A stretch of DNA of 64,000 nucleotides from Eudorina sp. 2006-703-Eu-15 (Eukaryota > Chlorophyta > Chlorophyceae > Chlamydomonadales > Volvocaceae). The notes beneath the pieces were generated by a model. It searched no databases. It worked only from the letters and a program-made list of their open reading frames with translations, and was not told where the DNA came from. Below are positions 31,101 through 43,172 of the stretch, piece by piece (position 1 is the first letter of the stretch; each line of letters starts with the position of its first letter). Location of the stretch: NCBI GenBank assembly GCA_003117195.1, contig BDSI01000091.1, positions 292,501 to 356,500 on the forward strand. The letters run 5' to 3'. A program made the position numbers and the translations under genes.

Positions 31101-34100
31101 CCGATGTTTCTGCCCCCCTCCCGTCTGCGGTGCGATGCGTCGTCGTGGGGCGTACGCAGCTGGCGGCCTCGCCGGTGCCGCACATCTTGCAGACAGAATT
31201 CGTGAGGTCACGTGCGGCGCTGCTGCGCGTGCTGCGGGCCGCGGACAAGAGGGGCCTGTTCCAGGGCACCCCAGCGGGGGAGCTGTTGGACAGGTGGGGC
31301 CTGTTTTGTGGGTCGGGCGCTGCGGGCGTGGCCACAGCCGTCAGGGGCGCTCTGCTGCTGTCCCCGCCGTCCCCGGTCGCGTCCCTGGTATACTTCGAGC
31401 TCGAGTCTTGGCTTGATGGTGGTTACCTGCGGCGCTGTCCAATGCAAACCATGTCACCATGACGCCCTATTGCAGATGGCAACTCTCCGCCCGTTCCATC
31501 ATATCCCTACCATGGCTCTTTTTTTACCCCTACCATGGCTGGCATATGTCTTCATCATGTCCCTGCCTCACCCTTTCCGTATCTCGTCAAGTCTCTATCT
31601 CAATGTGTCCCTGCCTCACCCTATCCCTATCTCGTCAAGTATCTCGTCAAGTATATATCGCGCTGTGCCCCTGCCCCATCTTGTCCCTCAGGACCACTGG
31701 TCTGCCCACGCACTTGCGGCCCAACTTGCTGCTCGCTCTTGTGTGGGCGTCTCAGGTGAGGGGGGCCGTCTGGCAGGAGGCTGGCAGGAGGCTGCGTACT
31801 CGTTGATGCACGTTGCGGGGCCGTGTCAGCTGTTCTGTGTAGCTCGCTTGCTGGCTCTGTGTGTGTGTGTGTGTGTGTGTGGCGGGTGAGGGCCTAGGGT
31901 AAAGGCGCCACTGAGGGGGCCGCCTGAGGTGCGGCGTGCGGCTGTTGAGGTCGCCCCGTGCGGCAGCTCTGCCGGCGGACGTGCTCATGGCGCCGCCGTT
32001 GCGCTGCATTGTGGTGCAATCGTTGCGCGCGCCGCACGAGCGGCGTCAAGCTGTAAGCGACACCGTCGTCGCGGCACCCTCGGCCCACTTTTCATACCGC
32101 TGGCCGTCAACCCTCTCTGGCCCGCAGGCCAATACCATCCCGGCGGCGTTCTGGTCAGTCGCCTTCCTCTTGCTGCCCGAGAATGCCGGACACAAGGCGG
32201 CGGTGGTGGCGGAGCTGCAGGTATGGAGGGTCCAGGGCGGGTTCAGGGGGGGGCCTACGGGGCCAGGAACGCGTGTAACACGCTTCTGGCCAGGCCCGGG
32301 GCAGAGGAAGATGATGTCTGGCCGAGAGCAGAGACGGACGCAGATCCTCTACCTGCCAGCGGTTTACGGTGCGCCACACTCAGTGTTTTGGGAAGCGAAA
32401 ACCGAATCGATACCGTAACCTGCTTATCCTTATGTGTGCCGTGCTCCGGTCGTTGCTGCCGACGTAGCGGGAGCTGGAGGCCACGTCGCTGCAGTCCAAG
32501 GGCCCTGAGGCCGGCGTTCCTCCCGGTGAGCCCCGCGCGGACACGGGGAGTTTTGGCAGAGAACCTAGAGCATCAGCAGCGGCTGCGTGCAGGGCGCGGG
32601 GCGCGGGATGCTTTACCCGCGCGGTGATATGCTTTACCCCCGCGGGAGTCATGTCCGCGGCGTGTCATGCACGGCATTGCCAAACCAGGCCAGTCAACGC
32701 CAGTCTTTCGAGCCTCGTTGATGGATTGGGTCCCTGACAGACAGAGTGTCCTATCGTAATCTCGGCACCGTCAAACGCTTATTCGATGTGCTTTGTCTTG
32801 TCATCTGAACGGGTCTCCAGGGGCTATCATGTCGGAATGTATTGGGCAATGAATGGTTATGAGACAGTAAGGCAGGAAGGCCCTGGGCCCGTTGTGTCCG
32901 TGCACGACTCCAGGGGTCGCTGGCGCCAACGGGGCCGCCGGCATCCGGGGCGCGGACTCGGCAACAAGCCAGCCATCGGCCTCGGAGGTGGTGGCAGCTG
33001 CTGCGCGGCTGGCAGCCAACCGGCGATCCGCCGCCAGCCGCTGCGTGGCGGAGGCTCTGCGCCTGCGGGGCCCGAGCATCGACGTCCGCTTGGCGGCCTC
33101 GGCCCTGGACCTGCCGTCGTCATCAAAGGCAGGGGCGCGCCTGAGGCTGCCCCGCGGCCGCGTGCTGGCGGTCTGCCCCTTCGAGAGCCATCATGACCCG
33201 AAGCTGCACGGGTCAGGAGGTGCCGCCGCCGACCCGTGGGTGTTTGACCCCAACCGGCCGGAGATTCAACTGGGCGACGGCCGCTCGGTGTTGCCCAGCG
33301 TGGCGGGTGAGCGGGATATGGGGGTTATGGCTAATGACGGACCGGGGGCAGTACCGCTATGACGTTCATTCATTCAGTACGAGCCCAACCCGCATGGCGT
33401 TAGGAGGCCTTTGGGTGCCATGGCTGTACGTCCCTTTGCGCCTTGAGGCAAGATGACGATACACGCGGTGGTTCAGGGCTTTGCTTTAGGGTTTCAAGTA
33501 CCCCAATACTGTTTGCCAGCACCGCAGCACGGTGGTTGTACACTACCGCCGGATGTACACTCCTAACGCGACGAATCCACCGGAACACTGCGCTACTGTC
33601 GCCCCCGGCTGTTGGCAGGCATGTCCTTTGGCGGCGGCGCGTATCGCTGCCCGGGTCGCTTCCTGGCGGAGCAGGAGCTGGCGCTGCTGGTGCAGCTGCT
33701 GCTCTGGTCCTACGACGTAACGTTGAGCTACGGGGATGCCACCAGCCGGTCCAGTCGGCAGGGACAGCAGTCGCCGTCGCCGTCGCCGAGCAAGGCGGAT
33801 AAAGCGGCCGGCACGCCCGCGGATCGCTCGACAGCACACAGGCCGGCGGCGGCGGCGGCTGCGCCGGGTGCGGCGGTGCAGCCGGAGTCCGACCCCCATG
33901 GCCTTCGAGCGGTGCAGGGCGGCAGCATCTTGTACGCGGCCATGGCGCTCCTCGTCGGACCGGCGGCACTCGCGTGGGGCTGCGGCTGGTTTGACGGACT
34001 GGACGGGCCCATGCAGGTGGGTCACCAGAGGGATTGGCTCTTGCGGGGCGTTCGTGCGCTCGGAGTTCCGAGCCCATGGCGCGTCGGGCGGGTCTCTTCT

Positions 34101-34427
34101 TTAAACACATGGCGCGCATGGCAGCGTGTGCCTGTGCTTGTTTGATTGGATTTTGCGTAAGTTGTGGCGAGCATGGCATGAGCGCCATGACATGAGCGCC
34201 AAATAGCCGTGTCAGCACGTGAGCGCCATGAATATGTATACAATGACGTTGTCCTCCCGCCCATTGCCGCCTTGTGGTTGTCCCTACCATGGATGCAGGA
34301 GTGGCGGCGCAGCGGTGACCCTGCCGGTTTGTTGCCGCCATGTGACCTGAGGCGACTGGTGGGCCTGAAAGTACCGCGGAAGCCGTGCTGGGTGCAACTG
34401 GGCCGCCCAAACCATATTGCTGCGTGA
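28176..34427 (+). CDS. Cytochrome P450, CYP7/CYP8/CYP39-like (~710 aa)
   Basis: Thirteen exons: 28176-28373, 28444-28553, 28947-29019, 29223-29279, 29519-29572, 30459-30830, 31160-31293, 31692-31755, 32128-32220, 32468-32525, 32914-33306, 33619-34016 and 34299-34427. They sum to 2133 bases in phase. An N-terminal membrane anchor (VVWSTVALTLTALCLLIW) precedes the proline hinge LVPGLPVIGNALALG. The I-helix reads ALVWASQANTIPAAFWS, which strongly recalls animal CYP7A/CYP39 enzymes. K-helix ExxR is EALR, and the haem loop FGGGAYRCPGRFL supplies the cysteine thiolate ligand. It would be an ER-type haem monooxygenase needing an NADPH reductase; the substrate is unknown. It exceeds the usual ~500 residues because of an acidic EEEEEQEQEHEE-type insert in exon 6 and a Ser/Ala-rich insert after the haem loop. 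An alternative start is ATG 28086, adding 30 residues. Confidence 0.85.
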
Positions 34428-34693
34428 CTTTAAGTGACGTGTGCTAGCATGCGCTTGCGCGGTCATGGGCGATACAGCCGTTCGGCTCATCTCGTGCGCG
34501 ATTAAGAGGGACATGCACACAGCGGTTGAAACGGAACCTGTTTTGGTCCCTCTGTCGACTACCGAGGGCAATATTTTTGGACTATTTATGGACTCCCCGG
34601 TTACTTCCAGTCGCCCTGCGTAAAGCAGGTTGGGACATCTAACAGACTTGATACCGGTACCTATCCTGTCATGAGTGACACCAGTCAGCTTTT

Positions 34694-34698
34694 TGTAA
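34694..34698 (+). terminator. TGTAA poly(A) signal of the P450 gene
   Basis: TGTAA lies 267 bases after the P450 stop codon, within an AT-rich 3' region. Confidence 0.45.
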
Positions 34699-34879
34699 TA
34701 TATTCTGGCACGGATGGATGAATTCATATTGTCCGCAACAGACACGGGAACAATTGCTGAAGGTAGGGTTACCAGGCCACATTAGTGGCAATCTTACTGC
34801 TTCTTCAAACTTTATACATGTACAAAAACGCATGAATGCTATGGAATAGGCTCGTTGTATCTAGTATGGCCGTTGCATT

Positions 34880-35076
34880 TGTCAAATATTTTCGACGAAT
34901 TTTTCGTTTTTAAGTCTGTACGGCAAATGCAACTTCCGTCCAACGTATCCAGCTGAACAGCATGCGGCCGAAGGAAAGAGTTAATTTGTCCCACAGTCCG
35001 TCCTGGTGACACGCACGGTGCCAGAGCTCCGTGCCACTCCTGTTTGACTTCCGATCGAGGTTAGGAACCTGTCACC
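34880..35076 (+). promoter_or_regulatory. Upstream/5' leader region of UGD
   Basis: The stretch before the UGD start includes TTAAGTCTGTACGGCAAAT (34908 onward), a TTTGTCCCACAG block and TCCTGGTGACACGCAC. The same blocks in the same order recur at 41380-41530, suggesting a conserved functional leader or promoter. No clear TATA box was identified. Confidence 0.45.
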
Positions 35077-38000
35077 ATGAAGATCGCTTGCATCGGCGCC
35101 GGCTATGTTGGTGGACCCACCATGGCGATGGTCGCTCTGAAGTGTCCAGAAATTGAGGTGGGAATTTGAGCGACAGCACTCTCTGTCGTGCGTTCATGAA
35201 CCCGACACTTAACTGTTTTATGTGGTTGGTTTGATGCACTTTAGGTCGTTGTGGTTGATATCAACGAGGAGCGGATCAAGGCCTGGAACAGCGACAAGCT
35301 GCCAAGTAGGTGCCAAGGTTTACATGAAGCGTTGCCGCTTACGGGTCATACGATACCATGTTCGTCCGTAGCTTGTTAAGGCTTTGCTTGCCTAGTTTTG
35401 TAAAGCTTACACTTGTAAGTGCAATGCTGGCATTGTACAGTTGGTTTCCGGCTCCAAAACCACCGCCTTCCAAGGGGCCTCGCCGCGCACTGAAACGGGT
35501 CGCCTTGGGGCCGTAACTTCATACTCGCGCGGAGAAGCTGGTGCACATGAAGGAGAACAGGGCCAAGAGGGGAACACTGAGCTGGGTGTGTACGCCGTTA
35601 GACATACACTTGCAGTATTGTGCCGTACAAAATCCCCTATCACAGTGAAACGGCATTTCTATTCTAAGTTGGGCTGATGAGCATGGCGTAACAACTCCAT
35701 GGAAAACGTGGTTGGTTTTGCTCGACAGTTTACGAGCCTGGCTTGCTGGAGGTGGTTCAAGCGTGCCGTGGCCGCAATCTCTTCTTCTCCACGGACACCA
35801 AGAAGCACGTCGGCGAGGCTGACATAGTCTTTGTCAGGTACGGTTCGCCAACTTGAAGAATCGATCAGGACATTCGTGAAAACTGAACCCTTATTTGCTG
35901 CCAGCCTGATGCAGTAATGCATACCGGCCACCCTTAGATACGGTTACTTGCGCGGACATTTTGGGGAATGGGTGGACACCTCTTACGCGAAAACCCCCTC
36001 TCATGGGCCGCAGCGTCAACACCCCGACGAAGACGCACGGTATTGGCGCTGGCAGGGCCGCCGACCTGACGTACTGGGAGGGGGCCGCCCGCCTCATCGC
36101 GTCCGTGTCCACCAGCAGCAAGATTGTTGTGGAGAAGTCGACTGTGCCCGTCAAGACTGCAGAGGCCATCGGCAAGGTACGGTGTGCAGAACGCCGCGGT
36201 TTATTTGCGCGTCTTGGAGCGACGCCATCCCGAAAGTAGGGCACCAAGTGGCTGTGAAGGCATGCCGATTTGTTCATAAGACCATGTCCGCTGAACCGAA
36301 ATGCATCGCCCCTTGTGTAGGTGCTCAAGCGCAACTGCCAGGACCCGAACGTTCAGTTTGAGATCCTGTCCAACCCGGAGTTCCTGGCTGAGGGGACGGC
36401 CATGGAGGACCTGCGCTGCCCAGATCGTGTGAGTGCTGTCGGGTCTGGAATGCATACCGCTGCCACTGGCAGATCTCCTGCTGAATGAACTAGGTTGCTG
36501 TGGACGCTGCGCGTCATCACGCATCAGCGGCTCATGCGCTACCGGCAGCTTTCCTACGTCATATGATGCACGAAACACTCAAGTTGGTTCGATGAATGCA
36601 ACTCGCGGCTTTGGTTGGGGCCGCCCATCCTATCACGACCCACCATGACCGGTCACTGCAAAGCCAGCTCCTAGCGCGCGGTGGGGTGCCTGTGCGGATG
36701 ATCCCGCACGATTCCGGACACCTGTGCTGCCGCGCATCAACCAAGCCGGTGTATCCATCTGCCCAACCGTACAGGTGTTGATCGGTGGTGCAGACACGGA
36801 GAGCGGCAGGGCGGCCATTGAGAAGCTGGCCTCTGTGTATGCGCACTGGATCCCCCGCGAGCGCATCCTGACGGCCAACCTGTGGTCGGCGGAGCTCGCG
36901 AAGTTGACGGCGAACGCTTTCCTGGCGCAGCGCATTTCGTCCATCAACGCCATCTCGGCGCTGTGCGAGGCGACCGGTGCAGATGTGCAGCAGGTGGCGC
37001 ACGCCATCGGCACCGACAGCCGCATAGGCCCCAAGTTCCTGAACGCCTCGGTGGGCTTCGGTGGCTCGTGCTTCCAGAAGGACATCCTGAACCTGTGCTA
37101 CGTGTGCGAGACCGTCGGGCTCAAGGAGGTGGCCGAGTACTGGTAAGAGCGAGCGAAGGCCAGCTTTCCAGGGCTTAGGATCTGCGTGCTGGGATGCGGG
37201 ACGGGCTGCAATTCCGAGGCGGGCTGCGTTTTTGGAATCCGAGAGAGCTGTCTGGTCTCGAGGGAGATGCTTGCCTGAGTAGGTATTGTCGGGAGCTAAA
37301 AGCCGCTAGCGCCCAGCATGAGTGCGGCCACCGCCGTTTCCGCATTGTCCTTGTGTTTGTCCACCGTACATGGGAATGGGTTCGTACAATCGTAGTGCGA
37401 CACGGGACGTTTGCCTTGCAACGAGCAGGAACCAGGTGGTGTCGATGAACGACTACCAGAAGCAGCGCTTCGTGGAGCGGGTGATCAGCGCTATGTTCAA
37501 CACGGTCTCCAAGAAGAAGATCGCGATCTACGGCTTCGCCTTCAAGAAGGACACCGGCGACACCCGCGAGACCCCGGCCATCGACGTGTGCAAGGGGCTG
37601 ATCCGCGATGGTGCCAAGGTGTGCGTGTACGACCCGGAGGTGACGCCGGAGCAGATCTTCCGCGACCTGTCGGCGCCCAAGTTCGAGTGGGACCGTCCCA
37701 ACTACAGCCGCTCGCAGAGCCAGATGCTGGAGAACGTGCAGGTGGTCTCGGACGCCGCCGCGGCGGCGGATGGCGCACACGCCATTTGCATCCTGACGGA
37801 GTGGGACCAGTTCAAGACGCTCGACTTCCAGGTGGGCGATGCAGCCGTGTGTACAGTACACCTCGGTCGGGCGGGCGGGTTTCATTTCTATACACCTCGA
37901 TTGGCTGGTGGTGGGGCCTGACACCTGGTGGGGTCCTAAGGCGGTCTGTCTGGCGTGTGTGCTGGTGCTGCTGCATCGGGGCGAGGTTGTTGTCAGCTCC

Positions 38001-38265
38001 TGCATGCACCGCCGCCGACCCCCGCCTCAACATGTTACTCCATAGGAGGGCCTTGAATGGTGAAAACCCTAGAATGCCACCTGCTGAGCACCGGTATGTG
38101 TACGTGCGTTGCAACGGTATGCAGGCCATATATGACAAGATGACCAAGCCGGCGTTCATCTTCGACGGCCGCAACATCCTGGACCACAACAAGCTTCGGG
38201 ACATTGGCTTCATCGTGTACGCCTTGGGCAAGCCGCTGGACCCCTTCCTGGTCAAGAACTACTAG
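35077..38265 (+). CDS. UGD: UDP-glucose 6-dehydrogenase (~477 aa)
   Basis: Eight exons: 35077-35157, 35245-35305, 35729-35837, 36014-36176, 36321-36428, 36775-37142, 37429-37831 and 38125-38265. They total 1434 bases in phase. The enzyme oxidises UDP-glucose to UDP-glucuronate with two NAD+ in the cytosol, feeding wall and matrix polysaccharide synthesis. The start [17 protein letters not shown] contains the NAD-binding GxGYVG loop. [10 protein letters not shown] and [10 protein letters not shown] follow. The catalytic cysteine sits in [31 protein letters not shown] marks the C-terminal UDP-binding half. Length and motif order match eukaryotic UGDs, with no break. The gene lies 650 bases downstream of the P450 in the same orientation, with no evidence of cotranscription. 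Confidence 0.97.
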
Positions 38266-38804
38266 GCGAACGTGGTCCCTTGGCGCTGATGAGAGACGGC
38301 TGAAGTGCGGGGCAGACTGCTGGGTCGGTGTGTCTGATGGGCACTGTTTGACTTCAAATTATCGCCCTAGTGGGCATGACTCTCAATAACTCACCCTGCC
38401 GCATCGCCAACACAGATACGCTGTGGTGTGCAAGGGCCCGTGACCAAGCATGTGAGGCACTTGTCGTGATATTTACGTGAGGTGTTTGACGGCATATTCT
38501 GACGTGTGTGACTGTGAGAGTTCACCCTGACCACGTGTTTTGACTGCTTGGGAGTTTATGAAGATAGGGACAAGCGGCGCGACCAGGGAGGGGTGGCCAC
38601 ACGGACGTGCTCCTGATCGGACGGTTGCAAGGTTCACTACAACGGTGCTCTATTTATATTCGTGTTCGGATACCTATTATTGGGCGCATTAATGTATCAT
38701 GTCACAACGGTGCCTACCTACCTGGCGAGACCCCAGCAGGGTCCGTCTGCTGGGGGGACACTGTAGCGAGTAACGGTCGCTAGCAGCGGACAAATGCTGC
38801 TGTG

Positions 38805-38809
38805 TGTAA
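38805..38809 (+). terminator. TGTAA poly(A) signal of UGD
   Basis: TGTAA about 540 bases after the UGD stop codon, the first clear one downstream. Confidence 0.45.
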
Positions 38810-40748
38810 CAGAGCATTGATGCAAAATCTTTCGCTGCGAGGTATTATTTCGCGTCAAGATCCCCATTCATCTAGAATGCTCCCCGCCGGAGCTCAGCGG
38901 CCGTGAGGACATGCATGCGTGTTGACGGTGGTGCGATCAGCCCACAAGCTACCAACGGGGACTTGTTCCCACGCCTGATTATGTAAAACGCCTAAATGTG
39001 TAAACAGCAACCGCCATTGTCCTCCCTGTCTCTGGCTCAGTAACCTCACCGGATGCCCCCCGCGGCTGCAGTCACTGTATTTGAGCGATCCACCATCCTG
39101 AGGGGCCATCCGCCATAACCGGGGTGTCGTCGGCTGCGACCTCTCCAGCCACTGCTGGCCGCTGATGCCTGGCCGCTCTCCGGGGCGCAGCTCCACACTG
39201 CAGGTTGCCGGGCTGTGGGCCTCCGAATGCCATCCGATGCTGTCCAGTCGGGTGGGTGATGATGACTGGGAACGATTACCGCCCGGTCACGCAGTAGATG
39301 TCACAGCAGCAACAGCAGCAGCAGATGCTGCAACGTGCTCCAGCCCGAGCAGCGGGTGGCCGCTGCCGGGTGGCGACACGCTGTCAGCCAATGACGCGCC
39401 AGGCGCGACATCTGCTGCTGCTGCTGTGACATCTGCTGCTACTGCGACTGTGGCCACATGTGCAGCCGGCGCACATGGTTGACCTCCATGGCTCCAGGGC
39501 TGGTAGTTGTGGTGGTGATAGTGGTGGTATGAGACGTGTGAGCTAGCCAGTATGGTCGACAACGGCAATAGTGACTGCTTGAGTGGATGAGGAGACCGTG
39601 CGTCCCTTGCCAAGATCTTCACAGCTGCCATCCTCAGCCCACGGGCTATCAAGGCCTGCCACAGCCCGGGGTCAGCAACTAGAAATCCAGTTGGGGTCCA
39701 ACCTCATCCAGAGCGGCCTCAGGAGCGAAAGCCTGCCTCCGGAACTGAAAGCTGCAGGTACGATGTCGCTTTCAACCCCGCCGCCACGGATGTCGTACTA
39801 GGTTTCGATGATGAGCTGCCGCCGGCGCCGCCCCCACTGCTGCTGCGGTGACCTGCGTCATCTCCCCTGGACTTGCAGAATGGAGTCCGGGGGGCGTCCG
39901 GAGCCCCTCCGCCTCCTGGTTCCCGCCCTCCACTGGATTCACCGATTCTGGTTCCGCCTTGAGGAGGCAGCTGAGCGGACCGTGGGGCGGCAACGGTGAC
40001 ACCAGGCCTGCCCGGCCCCATGCCCACAAACAGGCAGGCAGGCGGGGGGCCTGAATCAACGCCCGTCTGCCCTAGCGAAAAGACGCCCAAGCGAAAAGAC
40101 GCCCGAGCTGAGCTGCGGCAGCGGTGGCGTCATGCTGGGGTGCAGCTTTGCCCACTCCCCAAGCAGCGAGGGAGACGCTGGTGCCCACTCGCCAAGCTGC
40201 TGCTGCTGTGGTTGTCATCTGTACCCCCCGCAGCGTGCGACAGTGCACCATGAAGCCCTGACACCCACGAGCCAGTCTAGGCATCTACCTCCTGCTGCTG
40301 CTGCTGCGCGTCCTCCTCCCCATAGCCCAGCATCAGACCCATCGATGGCGGCAAATTCCGGACCGTGAATGCCTGCGACACAGGGAATCGGGCGGATTAA
40401 GCAGTACTTAAGGGCTACCTAGCACCCGTAAGCCCATTCTCTTCTCGCCGGAGGCGGCACAAATCTTAATCTTGTTACATCCCTCCAGGGCAGCGGAAAT
40501 GAGGCGAATGCCAACCAGGGCGAATTCACAAGTACAGAAGGTGAAATAACTTCCTTAAACCCTTTCCGTACTCGCCCCTCTCTCTTACTGAAGGCAGGCG
40601 ACATTTGGGGACCCAGCAAACCCACCTTGGTCAGTTGCTGGACGGATACTTCGTTAGGTTCCAGATCCTCCACTTCAGTTTGCTGGCTCAAGGTGACCTC
40701 GGCCACCTCGCTGCTTGCCCCTGCACTTCCGCCGCGCGTAATCCTCGG

Positions 40749-41012
40749 GGCCTGATCACGACAGGCGGCGTACCCTCGAACGCCCGAGGGGTATGGCAGC
40801 TCCTTTGACCCGGAGCATACGGGCTGCCCTCCAATGGGCTAACATCGCAAGCGACGCCTCCTTAACCCCGAGGAGGGGGGCCTGATCACGACAGGCGGCG
40901 TACCCTCGAACGCCCGATGGGTATGGCAGCTCCTTTGACCCGGAGCATACGGGCTGCCCTCCAATGGGCTAACGTCGCAAGCGACGCCTCCTTAACCTCG
41001 AGGAGGGGGCCT
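40749..41012. repeat. Tandem duplication with ~130 bp period
   Basis: A unit starting CCTGATCACGACAGGCGGCG at 40751 recurs at 40881 with only a few substitutions. The start of a third copy is at about 41010. Each unit ends in a CCTCCTTAACC.CGAGGAG block. It does not match any element I recognise. Confidence 0.9.
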
Positions 41013-41379
41013 GATCACAACGCCTGCACCCCCTCTTCTGAGTCGTCCGCAGAACCCTCTCACCGAACCAGGGATAAGCACCACAAGTGTTTCACGTTAT
41101 GACCCCGAGCCATTACGAGACCTTCCAAAGGGCTCGGGGCCACCCCTGCTGGATGGGAGTCATCTGACGGGACGAATGTTCGCGGGCGGGAACTGAGGTG
41201 CGAGAACCTGCTGGCGACGGGAAGCGCCTTGCGAGCTGGACGGGGCCGGCACTGGCAGCCCTAGCGGCTCGCAGATTAACGATCGCATCAGTGCGTCCCC
41301 AGCAGAACAGAAGGTTGACGATGGCGCTACGGTGCGCGTCAACGCAGTGCATCGCCGCGCGACATTTCTGCAAACTTAT

Positions 41380-41540
41380 TTTTGGTAGACCAAAAATATT
41401 ATTTTTAGTCTGTACGGCAAATCAAGATGAACAGCGTGTGTTCTAGGTATAGAGTTTATCTGTCCCACAATTGTTTATCCTGGTGACACACATAGCGCGA
41501 GAGTTGACTTTGTCCGATCGGACGCATCGACTCGGTCGCG
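41380..41540 (+). promoter_or_regulatory. Second, diverged copy of the UGD upstream region
   Basis: TTTTTAGTCTGTACGGCAAAT, GAACAGCGTG, an AGAGTTTATCTGTCCCACA block, TCCTGGTGACACACA and GTTGACTTTGTCCGATCG occur in the same order and orientation as immediately upstream of UGD. No UGD coding sequence follows. It points towards the 3' end of the convergent glutaredoxin-like gene. Confidence 0.5.
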
Positions 41541-41881
41541 CACAACAACTCGCTGGTTTCCAATGCTAGGTTTTCGCCGTACCATACCGCCGTCCTATCA
41601 TACTAGTCAGGGCGATTCCCCAAGGCCAGGGGCAAGGGCGAGGTACGCACACGGCCCTGAGAGAGACCTCGTTGCCCGGCCACCAACACGTGCTCCCTTG
41701 CCCTTGCGGGCGCGTGGCGCTTGGCGCGGTACACGATCAAAAGCATCTATGATGCCGAACACTCGCCCGAAGACGCCCGAAGACCTCAACTCCCGATACT
41801 TCTGAACCCTGACCCAGGCACAGCGGGACACCACCGGTCTGAATTCCAACATTCATCTCGCGCCGTGTCAGTTGAACCCCT

Positions 41882-43172
41882 TCACCGGGGGAGCGCCCCC
41901 TCGATGTGCTGCCGGAGCTTGTCTGTTGTCATGCGGGGCGGCGGCCTCGGGATGCGAACCTGCGAGGGACGCATGCGGAGGGCGCAGTCCACAGCGTCAG
42001 GGTCCATCAGCCGGTTTCCGATGCCAGACCGTCGGCGGCGTCACCTATGACGCACTGTACTGCTTGAATCGATGACAGTCACGAATGCAAGGTGCCGTTT
42101 GCTTCCCGCAGTAAGATCCTCTGCCCTGAGCTAGCTGAACCCAGCTCCGTCGCTTCTCGGCGCGCCAGTACGGCAATCAACACTGTGAAGGGTTCCGAAG
42201 TGCGACGCAGTGACAGATCCCGACCCCAGCGGCTCACCTCACGCCCGTCTTCCGTCAGCGTGGTCAAGACCGGGACCTGTTGCGTCAACACCAAAGACGT
42301 GATGAATGAATGAGTGAATGAATGAATTAACGAATGCATGAATGAATGTTACAGCGGATGCCAGCAACAACCCAGGTATCAGGTCAGAGTATCATGAGCG
42401 CCTTCAGGGCACACACCCCACATCCGCCCACACGTACTTACGGTACACGGTGACCCCCCCGGACGTGTTCATTTTCCATTTCCCACCAGGACGTACGTAC
42501 CTCCATATCGAGCGCAGCTAGCCATGCAGGGTTGGTCGTGATGTCACGTATCTGTCGGGGAGGGAACAATGGAGATGCGGGGAAACGATTTGCGCAGTAG
42601 TCTGGGCGCCGAACAAGGTGTCGCACACACACACACACCCCAGTCTCAACGTTGTTGAACGAAACATGCCGGAGCACGCCGGATGGACTCTGCGGGGAGC
42701 ACCCTCTACGGTACCCCTTGCTCCCGAACGCACCTCCAACGTGTACTCCGTCAGCGCGCTTGGCATGAACTGCGCACGGTCTATGAGACCCTGCACACGG
42801 TCCTGCAGAGGGGGTGGTGGCAGTAGACACTCTTTGGGTGCGTGTTGAGGCGGGTGAGCTCCTGCGAGGCTTCCTTGGAAAACCGAAAGCACAGAGATGC
42901 GGAAAACCCGAAGGGGTTGGGCCAGACCAGCTGGGGAGAGCGTGCGAAGGTTTGTGTATTTCTTATCATGAACATACCCGGGTGCCTTCGCACAAGGGGC
43001 AATCCGGCTTGCTGTACAGAATTATAACCTTGCTGTGAGACCCCGAAGCTCCCTCTGCCTGGGCGGATGGGATGGCTGTCACCTGTCGGTCGCGCAACTT
43101 ATGTCGCAGAACAGGGGCGCAGAAAGACGTTTTCTTAGTTGTAATTTGACATGGTCTAGTGCATTTCATCAT
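41882..43172 (-). CDS. Glutaredoxin-like protein (DUF836-type, ~143 aa)
   Basis: Five exons: 43172-42978, 42802-42734, 42551-42501, 42276-42238 and 41959-41882. They total 432 bases, each junction in phase. A Thr/Arg-rich, low-acid N-terminus of about 47 residues could be an organelle transit peptide. The thioredoxin-fold start VIILYSKPDCPLCEG carries the redox pair CPLC. IRDITTNPAWLAALDMEVPV gives the cis-proline loop (VPV), and the chain ends IPRPPPRMTTDKLRQHIEG. This order matches the DUF836/glutaredoxin-like family of bacteria and plants. A thiol-disulfide role is likely, with unknown partner and compartment. Its start codon is 580 bases from that of GLB1 on the other strand, so the two may share a promoter region. 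Confidence 0.88.

Larger units (their letters stand above)
38266..41379. other. UGD 3' region and spacer
   Basis: The UGD 3' untranslated region probably ends just after the TGTAA at 38805. From 38880 to 40400 both strands show GC-rich open frames with Gln/Ala or Ser/Gly composition, for example plus-strand 39165-39482 and minus-strand 39719-40090. I found no consistent splice chain or recognisable motif. A tandem repeat occupies 40749-41012. Confidence 0.5.

Noticed and set aside
39165..40090. Genes in the open frames downstream of UGD
   Set aside because: Frames are open on both strands in Gln/Ala and Ser/Gly triplet repeats, and I could not build a phase-consistent exon chain.
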